DNA of 53,034 bases, taken from NCBI GenBank assembly GCA_020441665.1, contig JAGRLT010000026.1, positions 1 through 53,034 of the forward strand, written 5' to 3'. A model generated the notes under the pieces. It worked only from the letters and a program-made list of their open reading frames with translations. It was not told the DNA's origin and did no database searches. This stretch comes from Nitratireductor sp. GTDB taxonomy: Bacteria > Pseudomonadota > Alphaproteobacteria > Rhizobiales > Rhizobiaceae. The translations under genes were made by a program, and so were the position numbers. Shown here one piece after another: positions 26,610 to 33,426 of the stretch (the stretch's first letter is position 1; each line of letters begins with the position of its first letter).

Positions 26610-27670
26610 GCTGCCTCGAGCGCGCCTTCGACCGCGCGACCGAAGGCATCGCAGCCGAGCGTCCCGCCGAGATCGGCGGTACGGCGGGCGGGATCGGCGA
26701 GGCAGGTGTCCACCGCCCGCTCGATCGCCGCACCCGCAAGGGCAAAGTTCGGCGCGTTGCGCCGTTCGTCCCACCAGTTCAGCATCATCGCCGCCGAGAG
26801 GATCAGCGAGGTCGGGTTCGCCTTGTTCTGGCCGGCGATATCGGGAGCCGAACCATGCTGGGCCTGGGCGGCGCACCGCTCCTCATTGGCGTTGATCGAC
26901 CCCGCCAGACCGAGCGAACCCGAGAGCTCCGAGGCGAGATCGCTCAGGATGTCGCAATAGAAGTTGGTCGAACAGATGACGTCGAAGCGCATCGGCGAAC
27001 GGACAAGCAGCGCCGCCGTCGCATCGACGATCAGCTCTTCGTATTCAACGTCGGGATACTCCCCTGCCACCGCCCGCACCGCCTCCAGAAAGAGTCCGTC
27101 GGTGATGATGAAATTGTTGGCCTTGTGGATGGCCGCCACCTTGCGCCGGCGCTTCGTCGCCAGTTCGAAGGAGGCCCGCGCAATCCGGGTGCAGGCATGC
27201 CTCGTGATCTTGCGCATCGAAAGCGCGGTGTCCGGGTCGGGCATGAACTCGGCATGTCCGCGATACATGTTCCGGTCGGGATACATGCCCTCCGTGCATT
27301 CGCGCATGATGACAAGGTCCATCTCGCCGGCCCTCGACGGCACACCGGGGCGGGTCTTGGCGGGCCGCACATTGGCGAACAGGTCGAGCCGCGTTCTGAC
27401 GGCGGCCGAGACGTTGACGCCGCCCTTGTCGCGGTCGGGATAGTCGAGATGGCTGATCGGGCCGAGCAGGATGCCGTCCGCCCTGCGGGCGCGCTCAAGC
27501 ACCGCGTCGGGAAAGGTCGTACCGGTCTGTTCGAGCGCGGCGAAACCGATGGCTTGCCGCTCGAAGGAAAGCCCGAGCCCGAACCGCCTGTCCGCCGCGC
27601 GGAGCACCCCGAGGGTCGCCGCCGTGATTTCGTCGCCAATTCCGTCGCCGGGCATTACCACTATGTGCAT
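26606..27670 (-). CDS. isocitrate/isopropylmalate dehydrogenase family protein (tartrate dehydrogenase-like)
   Basis: This 354-aa NAD(P)-dependent 2-hydroxyacid dehydrogenase opens with PGDGIGDEIT (about residues 7-16). It includes ECTEGMYPDRNMYRGH (about 124-139), the catalytic-lysine region AAIHKANNFIITDGLF (about 179-194), the metal-binding aspartates in IVDATAALLV and DILSDLASELSGSLG (about 245-259), and the adenine-loop motif HGSAPDIAGQNKANP. The family oxidises the C2 hydroxyl of malate-like acids, sometimes with decarboxylation. In an otn operon lacking LtnD, DenD or PdxA2 it is the best candidate for oxidising a tetronate. It overlaps its upstream neighbour by 10 nt. Confidence 0.85.
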   Translation of the reverse strand: MHIVVMPGDGIGDEITAATLGVLRAADRRFGLGLSFERQAIGFAALEQTGTTFPDAVLERARRADGILLGPISHLDYPDRDKGGVNVSAAVRTRLDLFANVRPAKTRPGVPSRAGEMDLVIMRECTEGMYPDRNMYRGHAEFMPDPDTALSMRKITRHACTRIARASFELATKRRRKVAAIHKANNFIITDGLFLEAVRAVAGEYPDVEYEELIVDATAALLVRSPMRFDVICSTNFYCDILSDLASELSGSLGLAGSINANEERCAAQAQHGSAPDIAGQNKANPTSLILSAAMMLNWWDERRNAPNFALAGAAIERAVDTCLADPARRTADLGGTLGCDAFGRAVEGALEAA

Positions 27671-28725
27671 TCGTCACTCCCGAAGCTTTGCAGATCGACA
27701 GCCTCTCCCGTCTCGATCGAACGATAGGCGGCAAAGACGGCCGTCAGGGTCTTTAGATTGTCCTCGAGCGAGGTCTCGAAGGCGGCGCCCGTTCCAAGCC
27801 CTTGCACAAAATGCGCGATGCAATCGGCATAGGAGCGGGCATAGGCATCCGTCCGGTCGAACTCAGGCGCCCATTCGCGGCGCCCCGCCGGCCCGTCGCG
27901 GATGATCGTGAGCCGTCCGTCGCCCGTCAGGAAGGCACTGCCCTCGGCCCCCTCGACCAGCACACGCTCGCCACCACCGCTCTGCGGGCTTGGATGCCCC
28001 TTGGAGGCATAGGACCGCTCGATCGAGACGTCCATATCGTCGAACGCCAGCGTGAGGAGCGCCGTATCCTCGGCGGCAACCAACGGGCTGACCCGGCGGG
28101 CGCGGGCAAAGAGCCGGCGCGGTTCGCCGAAAAGGTAGCGCGCGACATCGATCTGGTGGATCACCGATTCGAGGATCAGGAAGGGATTGAGCGCCGCGTG
28201 GCGCGGCTGGCGGGCGAGCGACCACGGCATCCCGGGATGTTCGGCGATGGTGACCGTGCCCGCCTTGCGCTCGCTGCTGCGGGCGAAGAAGGGCGTGCCG
28301 ATGGCGCCGGCGTCGAGTTCGGCCTTGAGGGCCCGGTTCCAGGGGCGGAACCGGAAGTTCTCATGCACCATCGCGGGAAGGCCGCCGGCCGCAGCGACGA
28401 TGGCGCGGGCATCCGCGAGGTTGGCGGCCAGGGGTTTCTGGCACATGAAGGGCAGGCCCGCCTGGATCGCCACGCCGCAGTCGGCGGGGTGGTTGAGCGG
28501 AGGCGAGGCGATGTCGATGGCATCGGGCCGGGTCCTCCCGATCGCCTCCTCCAGCGTCCGGTAGCCCGCCGGGATGCCGAGTTCGGCGAGCCTTGGCGCG
28601 GCGGGGTCGCGTGTCACCGCCGCCACCACTTCGCATCCCGCCTGCCGCCAGCCGGCGACGTGATAGGGCGCGACAAAGCCGGTTCCCACGACAACAACCC
28701 GCAGCGGAGGCGTGCGGTCCGTCAT
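27661..28725 (-). CDS. Gfo/Idh/MocA family oxidoreductase
   Basis: This 354-aa NAD(P)-dependent dehydrogenase is of the glucose-fructose oxidoreductase / inositol dehydrogenase family. The Rossmann motif VVGTGFVAPYHV (about residues 12-23) is followed by the catalytic Lys in CQKPLAANLADAR (about 94-106; most relatives have EKP, here QKP) and the ESVIHQIDVARYLFG catalytic-type segment (about 188-202). It overlaps the TRAP permease by 4 nt (ATGA) and the dehydrogenase downstream by 10 nt. It could oxidise an aldose or sugar acid before the lactonase and kinase steps. Confidence 0.87.
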   Translation of the reverse strand: MTDRTPPLRVVVVGTGFVAPYHVAGWRQAGCEVVAAVTRDPAAPRLAELGIPAGYRTLEEAIGRTRPDAIDIASPPLNHPADCGVAIQAGLPFMCQKPLAANLADARAIVAAAGGLPAMVHENFRFRPWNRALKAELDAGAIGTPFFARSSERKAGTVTIAEHPGMPWSLARQPRHAALNPFLILESVIHQIDVARYLFGEPRRLFARARRVSPLVAAEDTALLTLAFDDMDVSIERSYASKGHPSPQSGGGERVLVEGAEGSAFLTGDGRLTIIRDGPAGRREWAPEFDRTDAYARSYADCIAHFVQGLGTGAAFETSLEDNLKTLTAVFAAYRSIETGEAVDLQSFGSDECT

Positions 28726-30020
28726 TGCAGCAACCAGTCCGGAATTATCGTCACGATGGGTGGAAAGAGGATCACCGCGACGATCACCCCGAGCGTCAGG
28801 ATGATATAGGGAACCGCGGTTCGCGCCAGTTGCTCGAAGCGCAGTCCGGTGACCCGTACCAGCGCATAGAGGACCATCCCCACCGGCGGCGTCAGCAGCC
28901 CCAGTGTCAGCGTCAGCGTCATCACCACGCCGAAGTGGATGAGATCGAGATCGAACTGCTGGGCGATCGGCATCAGGATCGGCGTCAGGATCAGGATCGC
29001 CGGCGTCTGCGCCATGAAGCAGCCGACGATCATCCAGAGCACCATCATCAGCAGCATCAGCACCGTTCCGTTCGAGGTCAGCGAGGCGAGATAGCCGGCA
29101 AGGGCCGTGGGCAGTTGCGCGCGGATCATCACCACGCCAAAGGCCGAGGTGAAGACGATGATCACCATGACCACGGCGGTGTCGATCATCGTGCCGCGTA
29201 TCTCGCGCATGAGCCCGGACAGGCCATAGGCGCGGTAGACGACGAGACCGAGAAAGGCGGCATAGAGGGCGGCGACGGCGGCGGCCTCCGTAGGGGTGAA
29301 GATGCCGAACCAGATGCCGCCCATGATGATGAAGGGCGTCAGCACGGGAAGGATGGCGAGCCGGAAGGCGGGCCACAGTTCGGCCAGCGTCGCATGGCTG
29401 CCTTTCGGCATGCCGTCGCGGCGGGCCCGGTAGGCGACATAGCCCATGTAGACCGCCGCCATCAGCATTGCCGGGCCGATCGCCGCAAAGAACATCCGTG
29501 CCACCGAAACCTCGGCCTGTACGGAATAGGCGACCAGCGCGATCGAGGGTGGCAGGATCGGTCCGATGAGCGAGGAAGCCGCCGTGATCCCGGCGCTGAA
29601 GCGGCGGTCGTAGCCGTGTGACAGCATCGCCTTCATCTCGATCTGGCCAAGCCCCACCGCATCGGCCGTCGCCGATCCCGACATGCCGGCGAACATCACG
29701 CTGGCCAGCACGTTGGCATGGCCGAGCCCGCCCCGGACCGGACGGACGAGCAGGCTGACAAAGCCGAAGATGCGCTCCGTGATGCCACCATTGTTCATCA
29801 GCCGGCCGGCAAGCAGGAAGAAGGGCACGGCAAGCAGCAGAAAGCTGTCCATCTTGTTCAGCGCTTCGCGCGCGATCATCGTCGCGGCGCGAGGGTCGAA
29901 CATGTCGCCGAAGAAATAGCCCGCCCCGAGGAAGGCCGCGATCCCGGCGGAAAAGCCCACAGGCATGCCGATGACGATAAGGCCGATCAGCAGGGCGACC
30001 AGAAACAGGTAGGCTATCAT
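28722..30020 (-). CDS. TRAP transporter large permease, DctM-like
   Basis: This 432-aa inner-membrane subunit of a tripartite sodium-dependent carboxylate importer has about twelve hydrophobic segments. Family hallmarks include LVRPVRGGLGHANVLASVMF, FAGMSGSATADAVGLGQIEM and the C-terminal TPPVGMVLYAL. The start at 30020 overlaps the DctQ-like gene by 4 nt; a longer frame upstream is rejected because it lies within dctQ. TRAP systems commonly import sugar acids such as gluconate, galactarate or threonate, in keeping with the otn genes downstream. Confidence 0.92.
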   Translation of the reverse strand: MIAYLFLVALLIGLIVIGMPVGFSAGIAAFLGAGYFFGDMFDPRAATMIAREALNKMDSFLLLAVPFFLLAGRLMNNGGITERIFGFVSLLVRPVRGGLGHANVLASVMFAGMSGSATADAVGLGQIEMKAMLSHGYDRRFSAGITAASSLIGPILPPSIALVAYSVQAEVSVARMFFAAIGPAMLMAAVYMGYVAYRARRDGMPKGSHATLAELWPAFRLAILPVLTPFIIMGGIWFGIFTPTEAAAVAALYAAFLGLVVYRAYGLSGLMREIRGTMIDTAVVMVIIVFTSAFGVVMIRAQLPTALAGYLASLTSNGTVLMLLMMVLWMIVGCFMAQTPAILILTPILMPIAQQFDLDLIHFGVVMTLTLTLGLLTPPVGMVLYALVRVTGLRFEQLARTAVPYIILTLGVIVAVILFPPIVTIIPDWLLQ

Positions 30021-30619
30021 GTGTCGTGGTCTCTCCCGAGCGGGCCGGCGCGCCGCCCGGCGATCTGATCGCGCGTATCGAGCAGCACGTATAAGAACAG
30101 CAGGCCGATCGCCGCCAGCTCCCAGATGTAGAAATAGGAGACCCGAAAGAAGGGGATCGTCGTCAGGGTCGAGTTCCAGTTGAGTTCGGCCAGCCGCCAT
30201 GCGCCGCGGGCCCAGAAGCCCAGAAACGCGACGATGCACAGGTTGAAGACCAGCGCGAGGCCCCGCTGGATGCCGGCGGGAAACCCGGCGAACAGAAAAT
30301 CGACCACGACGTGCTCGTGCTCACGATAGGCAAAGGCGATCGACATCACCATGCACAGAACGAAGAGCACCCGTGCCGCCTCTTCCGTCCAGGCCACCGG
30401 TATCTCCAGCACGTAGCGGAAGACGACCTGTCCGAGGGCGGCGAGGATCATCGCGCAGAAGGCGGCAAGACACAGCCAGATCAGCATCCGTTCCGGCGGC
30501 GAATAGGACACCTGCGGCACACCGCCGGCGGGAGGATCGAAATCGACCCCCGGCACCCCCGCAGAAGCCGCGCCGGGTTGACCACCCGCCTCCGGCCCGG
30601 CTTCCGTTTCTGACGTCAT
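30017..30619 (-). CDS. TRAP transporter small permease, DctQ-like
   Basis: This 200-aa membrane subunit has four hydrophobic spans (about residues 46-66, 80-97, 122-142 and 165-183). An acidic, proline-rich N-terminal extension of about 40 residues precedes the first span and is longer than usual. The core VFRYVLEIPVAWTEEAARVL (about 65-84) is diagnostic for DctQ. It overlaps both dctP and dctM by 4 nt. Confidence 0.9.
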   Translation of the reverse strand: MTSETEAGPEAGGQPGAASAGVPGVDFDPPAGGVPQVSYSPPERMLIWLCLAAFCAMILAALGQVVFRYVLEIPVAWTEEAARVLFVLCMVMSIAFAYREHEHVVVDFLFAGFPAGIQRGLALVFNLCIVAFLGFWARGAWRLAELNWNSTLTTIPFFRVSYFYIWELAAIGLLFLYVLLDTRDQIAGRRAGPLGRDHDT

Positions 30620-31593
30620 TGGGCCGCCTTGGCAATGTCGTCGAGCAGACCCGGACGACAATTCTCCGCGGCGAATTTCTGCACGATCGGCATGGCGATC
30701 TTACGGAAGGCGGGCACGTCGGGTTCGACGATCTCGACCCCTTCGGCCTTCATCTTCTCCAGCAGCGCATCGGTATCGTTGCGGACCTTGTCGTTGAGCC
30801 ATGCGATCGAGTCGGCCAGGGTCTTGTCGAAGATCTCGCGCTGCTGGTCGCTGAGGGAGTCCACGAATTCCTTGTTGGCCGAGATGACATAGTAGCTGAT
30901 CACGTGGCCGGTCAGGTTGACCGTCTTCTGGACCTCGTAGAACTTGTTGCCCCAGATGGTCGGGATCGGGTTTTCCTGCGCTTCGAACACGCCCTGACGC
31001 AAGGCGCCATAGAGTTCGGAGACGGGGAGCGGGCCAGGCAGCGCGCCATAGGCGGCGAAGACTTCCGAACGCAGCGGATTGGTGACGCGGACCTTGACGC
31101 CTTCGAGATCCGACGGCTCCCGGATCGGCTTCATCGCGGTCAGCTCCCGGGCGCCGCGCAGGCCGACCCCGACAATGGTGATCCCGTACTGCTCCTCGAG
31201 CTTGTCGGAAACCTCGTTGCCGAGATCGCCGGTCCATACGCGATAGCCGTGGTCCTCGTTCTCATAGACAAACTCGGCTTCCATGCACTGGTAGTCCTTG
31301 AGCAGGCGGTGAACCACGACCGGACCCGCGACATGGAGCTGGATCTCGTTGGTCGCAAGCTGCTGGAGCAACTGCTGGTCCCCGCCCAGCGCCCCGCCCG
31401 AGACGAAATCCATGTTGAGCTCGCCGTTCGAGGCCTCCTTCATCGCCTGTTGCCAGCGGACGACGGCCTGCGAACTGAAGTCGTTCGGGCCGTTTGTCGT
31501 GGCGAAGGTGAAGTTGACCGGTTCGGCAAGCGCCGGTCCGGCAAGGGTGACGAGACCGAACAGTCCGGCCAGGAGCTTCGTGGTCTGTTTCAT
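30616..31593 (-). CDS. TRAP transporter substrate-binding protein, DctP-like
   Basis: This 325-aa periplasmic receptor has a Sec signal peptide ending GPALA (about residues 1-23). The mature protein begins EPVNFTFATTNGPNDFSSQA and has the conserved GVKVRVTNPLRSEVF segment (about 165-179), in which an arginine typically binds the ligand carboxylate, and FEAQENPIPTIW. The start at 31593 follows GGGAGG 4 nt upstream. It heads the operon that ends with otnC, so a four-carbon sugar acid or lactone is the expected ligand (inference). Confidence 0.9.
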   Translation of the reverse strand: MKQTTKLLAGLFGLVTLAGPALAEPVNFTFATTNGPNDFSSQAVVRWQQAMKEASNGELNMDFVSGGALGGDQQLLQQLATNEIQLHVAGPVVVHRLLKDYQCMEAEFVYENEDHGYRVWTGDLGNEVSDKLEEQYGITIVGVGLRGARELTAMKPIREPSDLEGVKVRVTNPLRSEVFAAYGALPGPLPVSELYGALRQGVFEAQENPIPTIWGNKFYEVQKTVNLTGHVISYYVISANKEFVDSLSDQQREIFDKTLADSIAWLNDKVRNDTDALLEKMKAEGVEIVEPDVPAFRKIAMPIVQKFAAENCRPGLLDDIAKAAQ

Positions 31594-31604
31594 GATTCCT
31601 CCCA

Positions 31605-31659
31605 ATGTATACGTAGAATCGTTTTATAAATACATAAAATTCCTTGACGTCGGAGTCAA
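31605..31659 (-). promoter_or_regulatory. promoter and candidate GntR operators of the TRAP/otn operon
   Basis: Reading the minus strand, TTGACT (31654-31659) and TATGTA (31631-31636) are 17 nt apart, a good sigma-70 type promoter. ATGTAT (31605-31610) and ATACAT (31630-31635) form an inverted pair, and GTATAC (31607-31612) is itself a palindrome of the type bound by FCD/GntR proteins. One arm overlaps the -10 and the other lies early in the transcript, so both could serve repression. Confidence 0.6.
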
Positions 31660-31730
31660 CCACCGGAAACGCCGGTATTTTAGCGCCTTTTGCATTGAGC
31701 TACAGCGAGTTTCTTGCTATTTCGCGAGGT

Positions 31731-32468
31731 ATGAATGAAGCAATGAATACACTGGACACCGATGCGTATATGCAGCCGGAGGCCGCAGGCGAAGGCGCAT
31801 CTCGCACGGAAGCCGCCTATCAGGAGCTGAGGCAGCGCATCCTCAGCCTGGATCTCGCCCCCGGCGCGCTGACGCTGGAAACCGAGCTGGCCGCGATGTT
31901 GGGAATGAGCCGCACCCCCCTGCGCGAGGCCGTGATCCGGCTGGCGCAGGAGGGACTGGTAATACCTGTCCCGCGCCGCGGTATTCAGGTCGCGCCGATC
32001 ACCGAGCGCGATGTTCGCGAGATCAACCAGGTTCTTGCCTGCCTGGAGATCGAAGCGGTGATGATCGTCGCCGCGCGCCCCGTGCGCGACGAGGAGATCG
32101 CCGCACTCGACAGCGCCATCGCAGCGATGGACGCGGCCCTTGAAAGCGACGATATCGACGGGTGGGGCAAGGCTGACTTCCGTTTTCATTCCTTGATCTT
32201 CGAGCTCTGCCCGAACCGCCATCTGAACCAGACGGCGCGGCTCTATCTCGACAAGGCGCACCGGGCGCGGCTTCTCACGCTGCCCTATCGCAGGCGGCCG
32301 GTCTATTCGAATTCGAACCACGCCGCGGTGGTCGAGGCGATCCGCCGCGGCGATCCGGAGACCGCGCGGGATATCCATGCCGCGCACAAGCGGCGCTGGT
32401 CGTCGGAACTCGACCAGATCATCGAGCTGTATCCTTCGATGTTCGAGCCAGGGTCTTCCCTTGACTGA
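31731..32468 (+). CDS. GntR family regulator, FCD type
   Basis: This 245-aa regulator has an N-terminal winged helix (about residues 25-95) with GMSRTPLREAVIRLAQEGLV and the PRRGIQV wing. An FCD helical effector domain (about 100-235) includes the metal-binding-type residues around DFRFHSLIF and the late histidines in SNSNHAAVVEAI. It is divergent from the TRAP/otn operon and is its likely regulator, with a sugar acid or phosphate as effector. The start could be 31731 or 31743; neither has ideal ribosome-site spacing. A small hairpin (31662-31676) lies in its leader. Confidence 0.88.
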   Translation: MNEAMNTLDTDAYMQPEAAGEGASRTEAAYQELRQRILSLDLAPGALTLETELAAMLGMSRTPLREAVIRLAQEGLVIPVPRRGIQVAPITERDVREINQVLACLEIEAVMIVAARPVRDEEIAALDSAIAAMDAALESDDIDGWGKADFRFHSLIFELCPNRHLNQTARLYLDKAHRARLLTLPYRRRPVYSNSNHAAVVEAIRRGDPETARDIHAAHKRRWSSELDQIIELYPSMFEPGSSLD

Positions 32469-33138
32469 CCGGCCGCCCAGGATTGCCTTGATCCATGCGG
32501 TGGCGGTGGCGATGCAACCGATCCATGCCGCCTTCGCCGCCGAATGGCCGCAAGCGGAACTGATGAACATTCTCGATGATTCCCTGAGCCTCGACCGGGC
32601 GCGCGACACCGACCTGAGCGCGGCGATGACGGAGCGGATCGTGGCGCTTGGCGACTATGCGGAGAGCGCGGGCGCCGAAGGCATCCTCTATACCTGCTCG
32701 GCCTTCGGCGCGGCGATCGAGGCAAAGGCCGCGCAAAGCGCCATTCCGGTCCTGAAGCCCAATGAGGCCATGTTCCTCGACGCCTTCCGGCACGGCCTCA
32801 GGATCGGCATGCTTGCGACTTTCGGGCCGTCCGTTTCGGGAATGGAGGCCGAGTTCCGTGCCGAGGCGGCCCGCAACGCCCCCGGCGCTGCGCTCGAGAC
32901 GGTGCTGGTCGCCGATGCGATCGAGGCACTGAAAGGCGGAGATGCCAGGACCCACGATCGCCTGGTCGCGGCGGCGGCCCCGGCGCTCGCCCATTGCGAC
33001 GCGATCCTCCTGGCGCATTTTTCCACCTCGCGCGCCGCGGCGGCCGTGCGCGAGGTGGTCGGCCTGCCCGTCCTGACCGCTCCCGGTTGCGCCGTAAGGC
33101 TGTTGCGAACGCAATACTATCAAAGGCAACCGGCGTGA
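32461..33138 (+). CDS. Asp/Glu/hydantoin racemase-like protein
   Basis: This 225-aa two-domain alpha/beta protein belongs to the Asp/Glu racemase superfamily, whose members use two cysteines to racemise or one for decarboxylation or isomerisation. The first-cysteine motif is present (YTCSAFG, about residues 74-80), but the position of the second motif reads LLAHFSTS, without cysteine. A further cysteine in APGCAV near the C-terminus is not at the usual site. A TTG start at 32461 overlapping the GntR stop by 8 nt is proposed because no ATG fits. It probably shares the GntR transcript and may be an accessory isomerase of the otn pathway. Confidence 0.75.
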   Translation: MTDRPPRIALIHAVAVAMQPIHAAFAAEWPQAELMNILDDSLSLDRARDTDLSAAMTERIVALGDYAESAGAEGILYTCSAFGAAIEAKAAQSAIPVLKPNEAMFLDAFRHGLRIGMLATFGPSVSGMEAEFRAEAARNAPGAALETVLVADAIEALKGGDARTHDRLVAAAAPALAHCDAILLAHFSTSRAAAAVREVVGLPVLTAPGCAVRLLRTQYYQRQPA

Positions 33139-33426
33139 CATCCGGAGCCGCCCCGAATCCCGCTCCGCCGGCCAGGCCGGCGGGCCGGAGCCCGGTTGTC
33201 CGTCGCGGGTGAGAAGCCCCTTCCGCGTCCTTCCGGCCTGTTCGGCAGCCAGACCGCCAAAGCGATGCGAACCCCCTCCAAGGAAAAATGCTCCCGCACG
33301 CCTTGTGTTTTGCGTCCCACGATCGAGGGCGTCGTCAAACCTTGGGATCAAACCGCCGACTTGCCGCATTTGTTGTTTTGCCAACCATGGATCCGTGGTT
33401 GAAGGGGGAGCGAGAGGATCCGCCTG
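33139..33426 (+). promoter_or_regulatory. intergenic region: GC hairpin and 20-bp dyad before the YdiJ-like gene
   Basis: CGCCGGCC-A-GGCCGGCG (33166-33182) is a strong stem just past the racemase-like gene and may end its transcript, although no U-run follows. CAACCATGGA followed by TCCGTGGTTG (33382-33401) is a 20-bp dyad with one mismatched pair, 26 nt before the next start codon, and is a candidate operator. No gene is seen. Confidence 0.5.
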
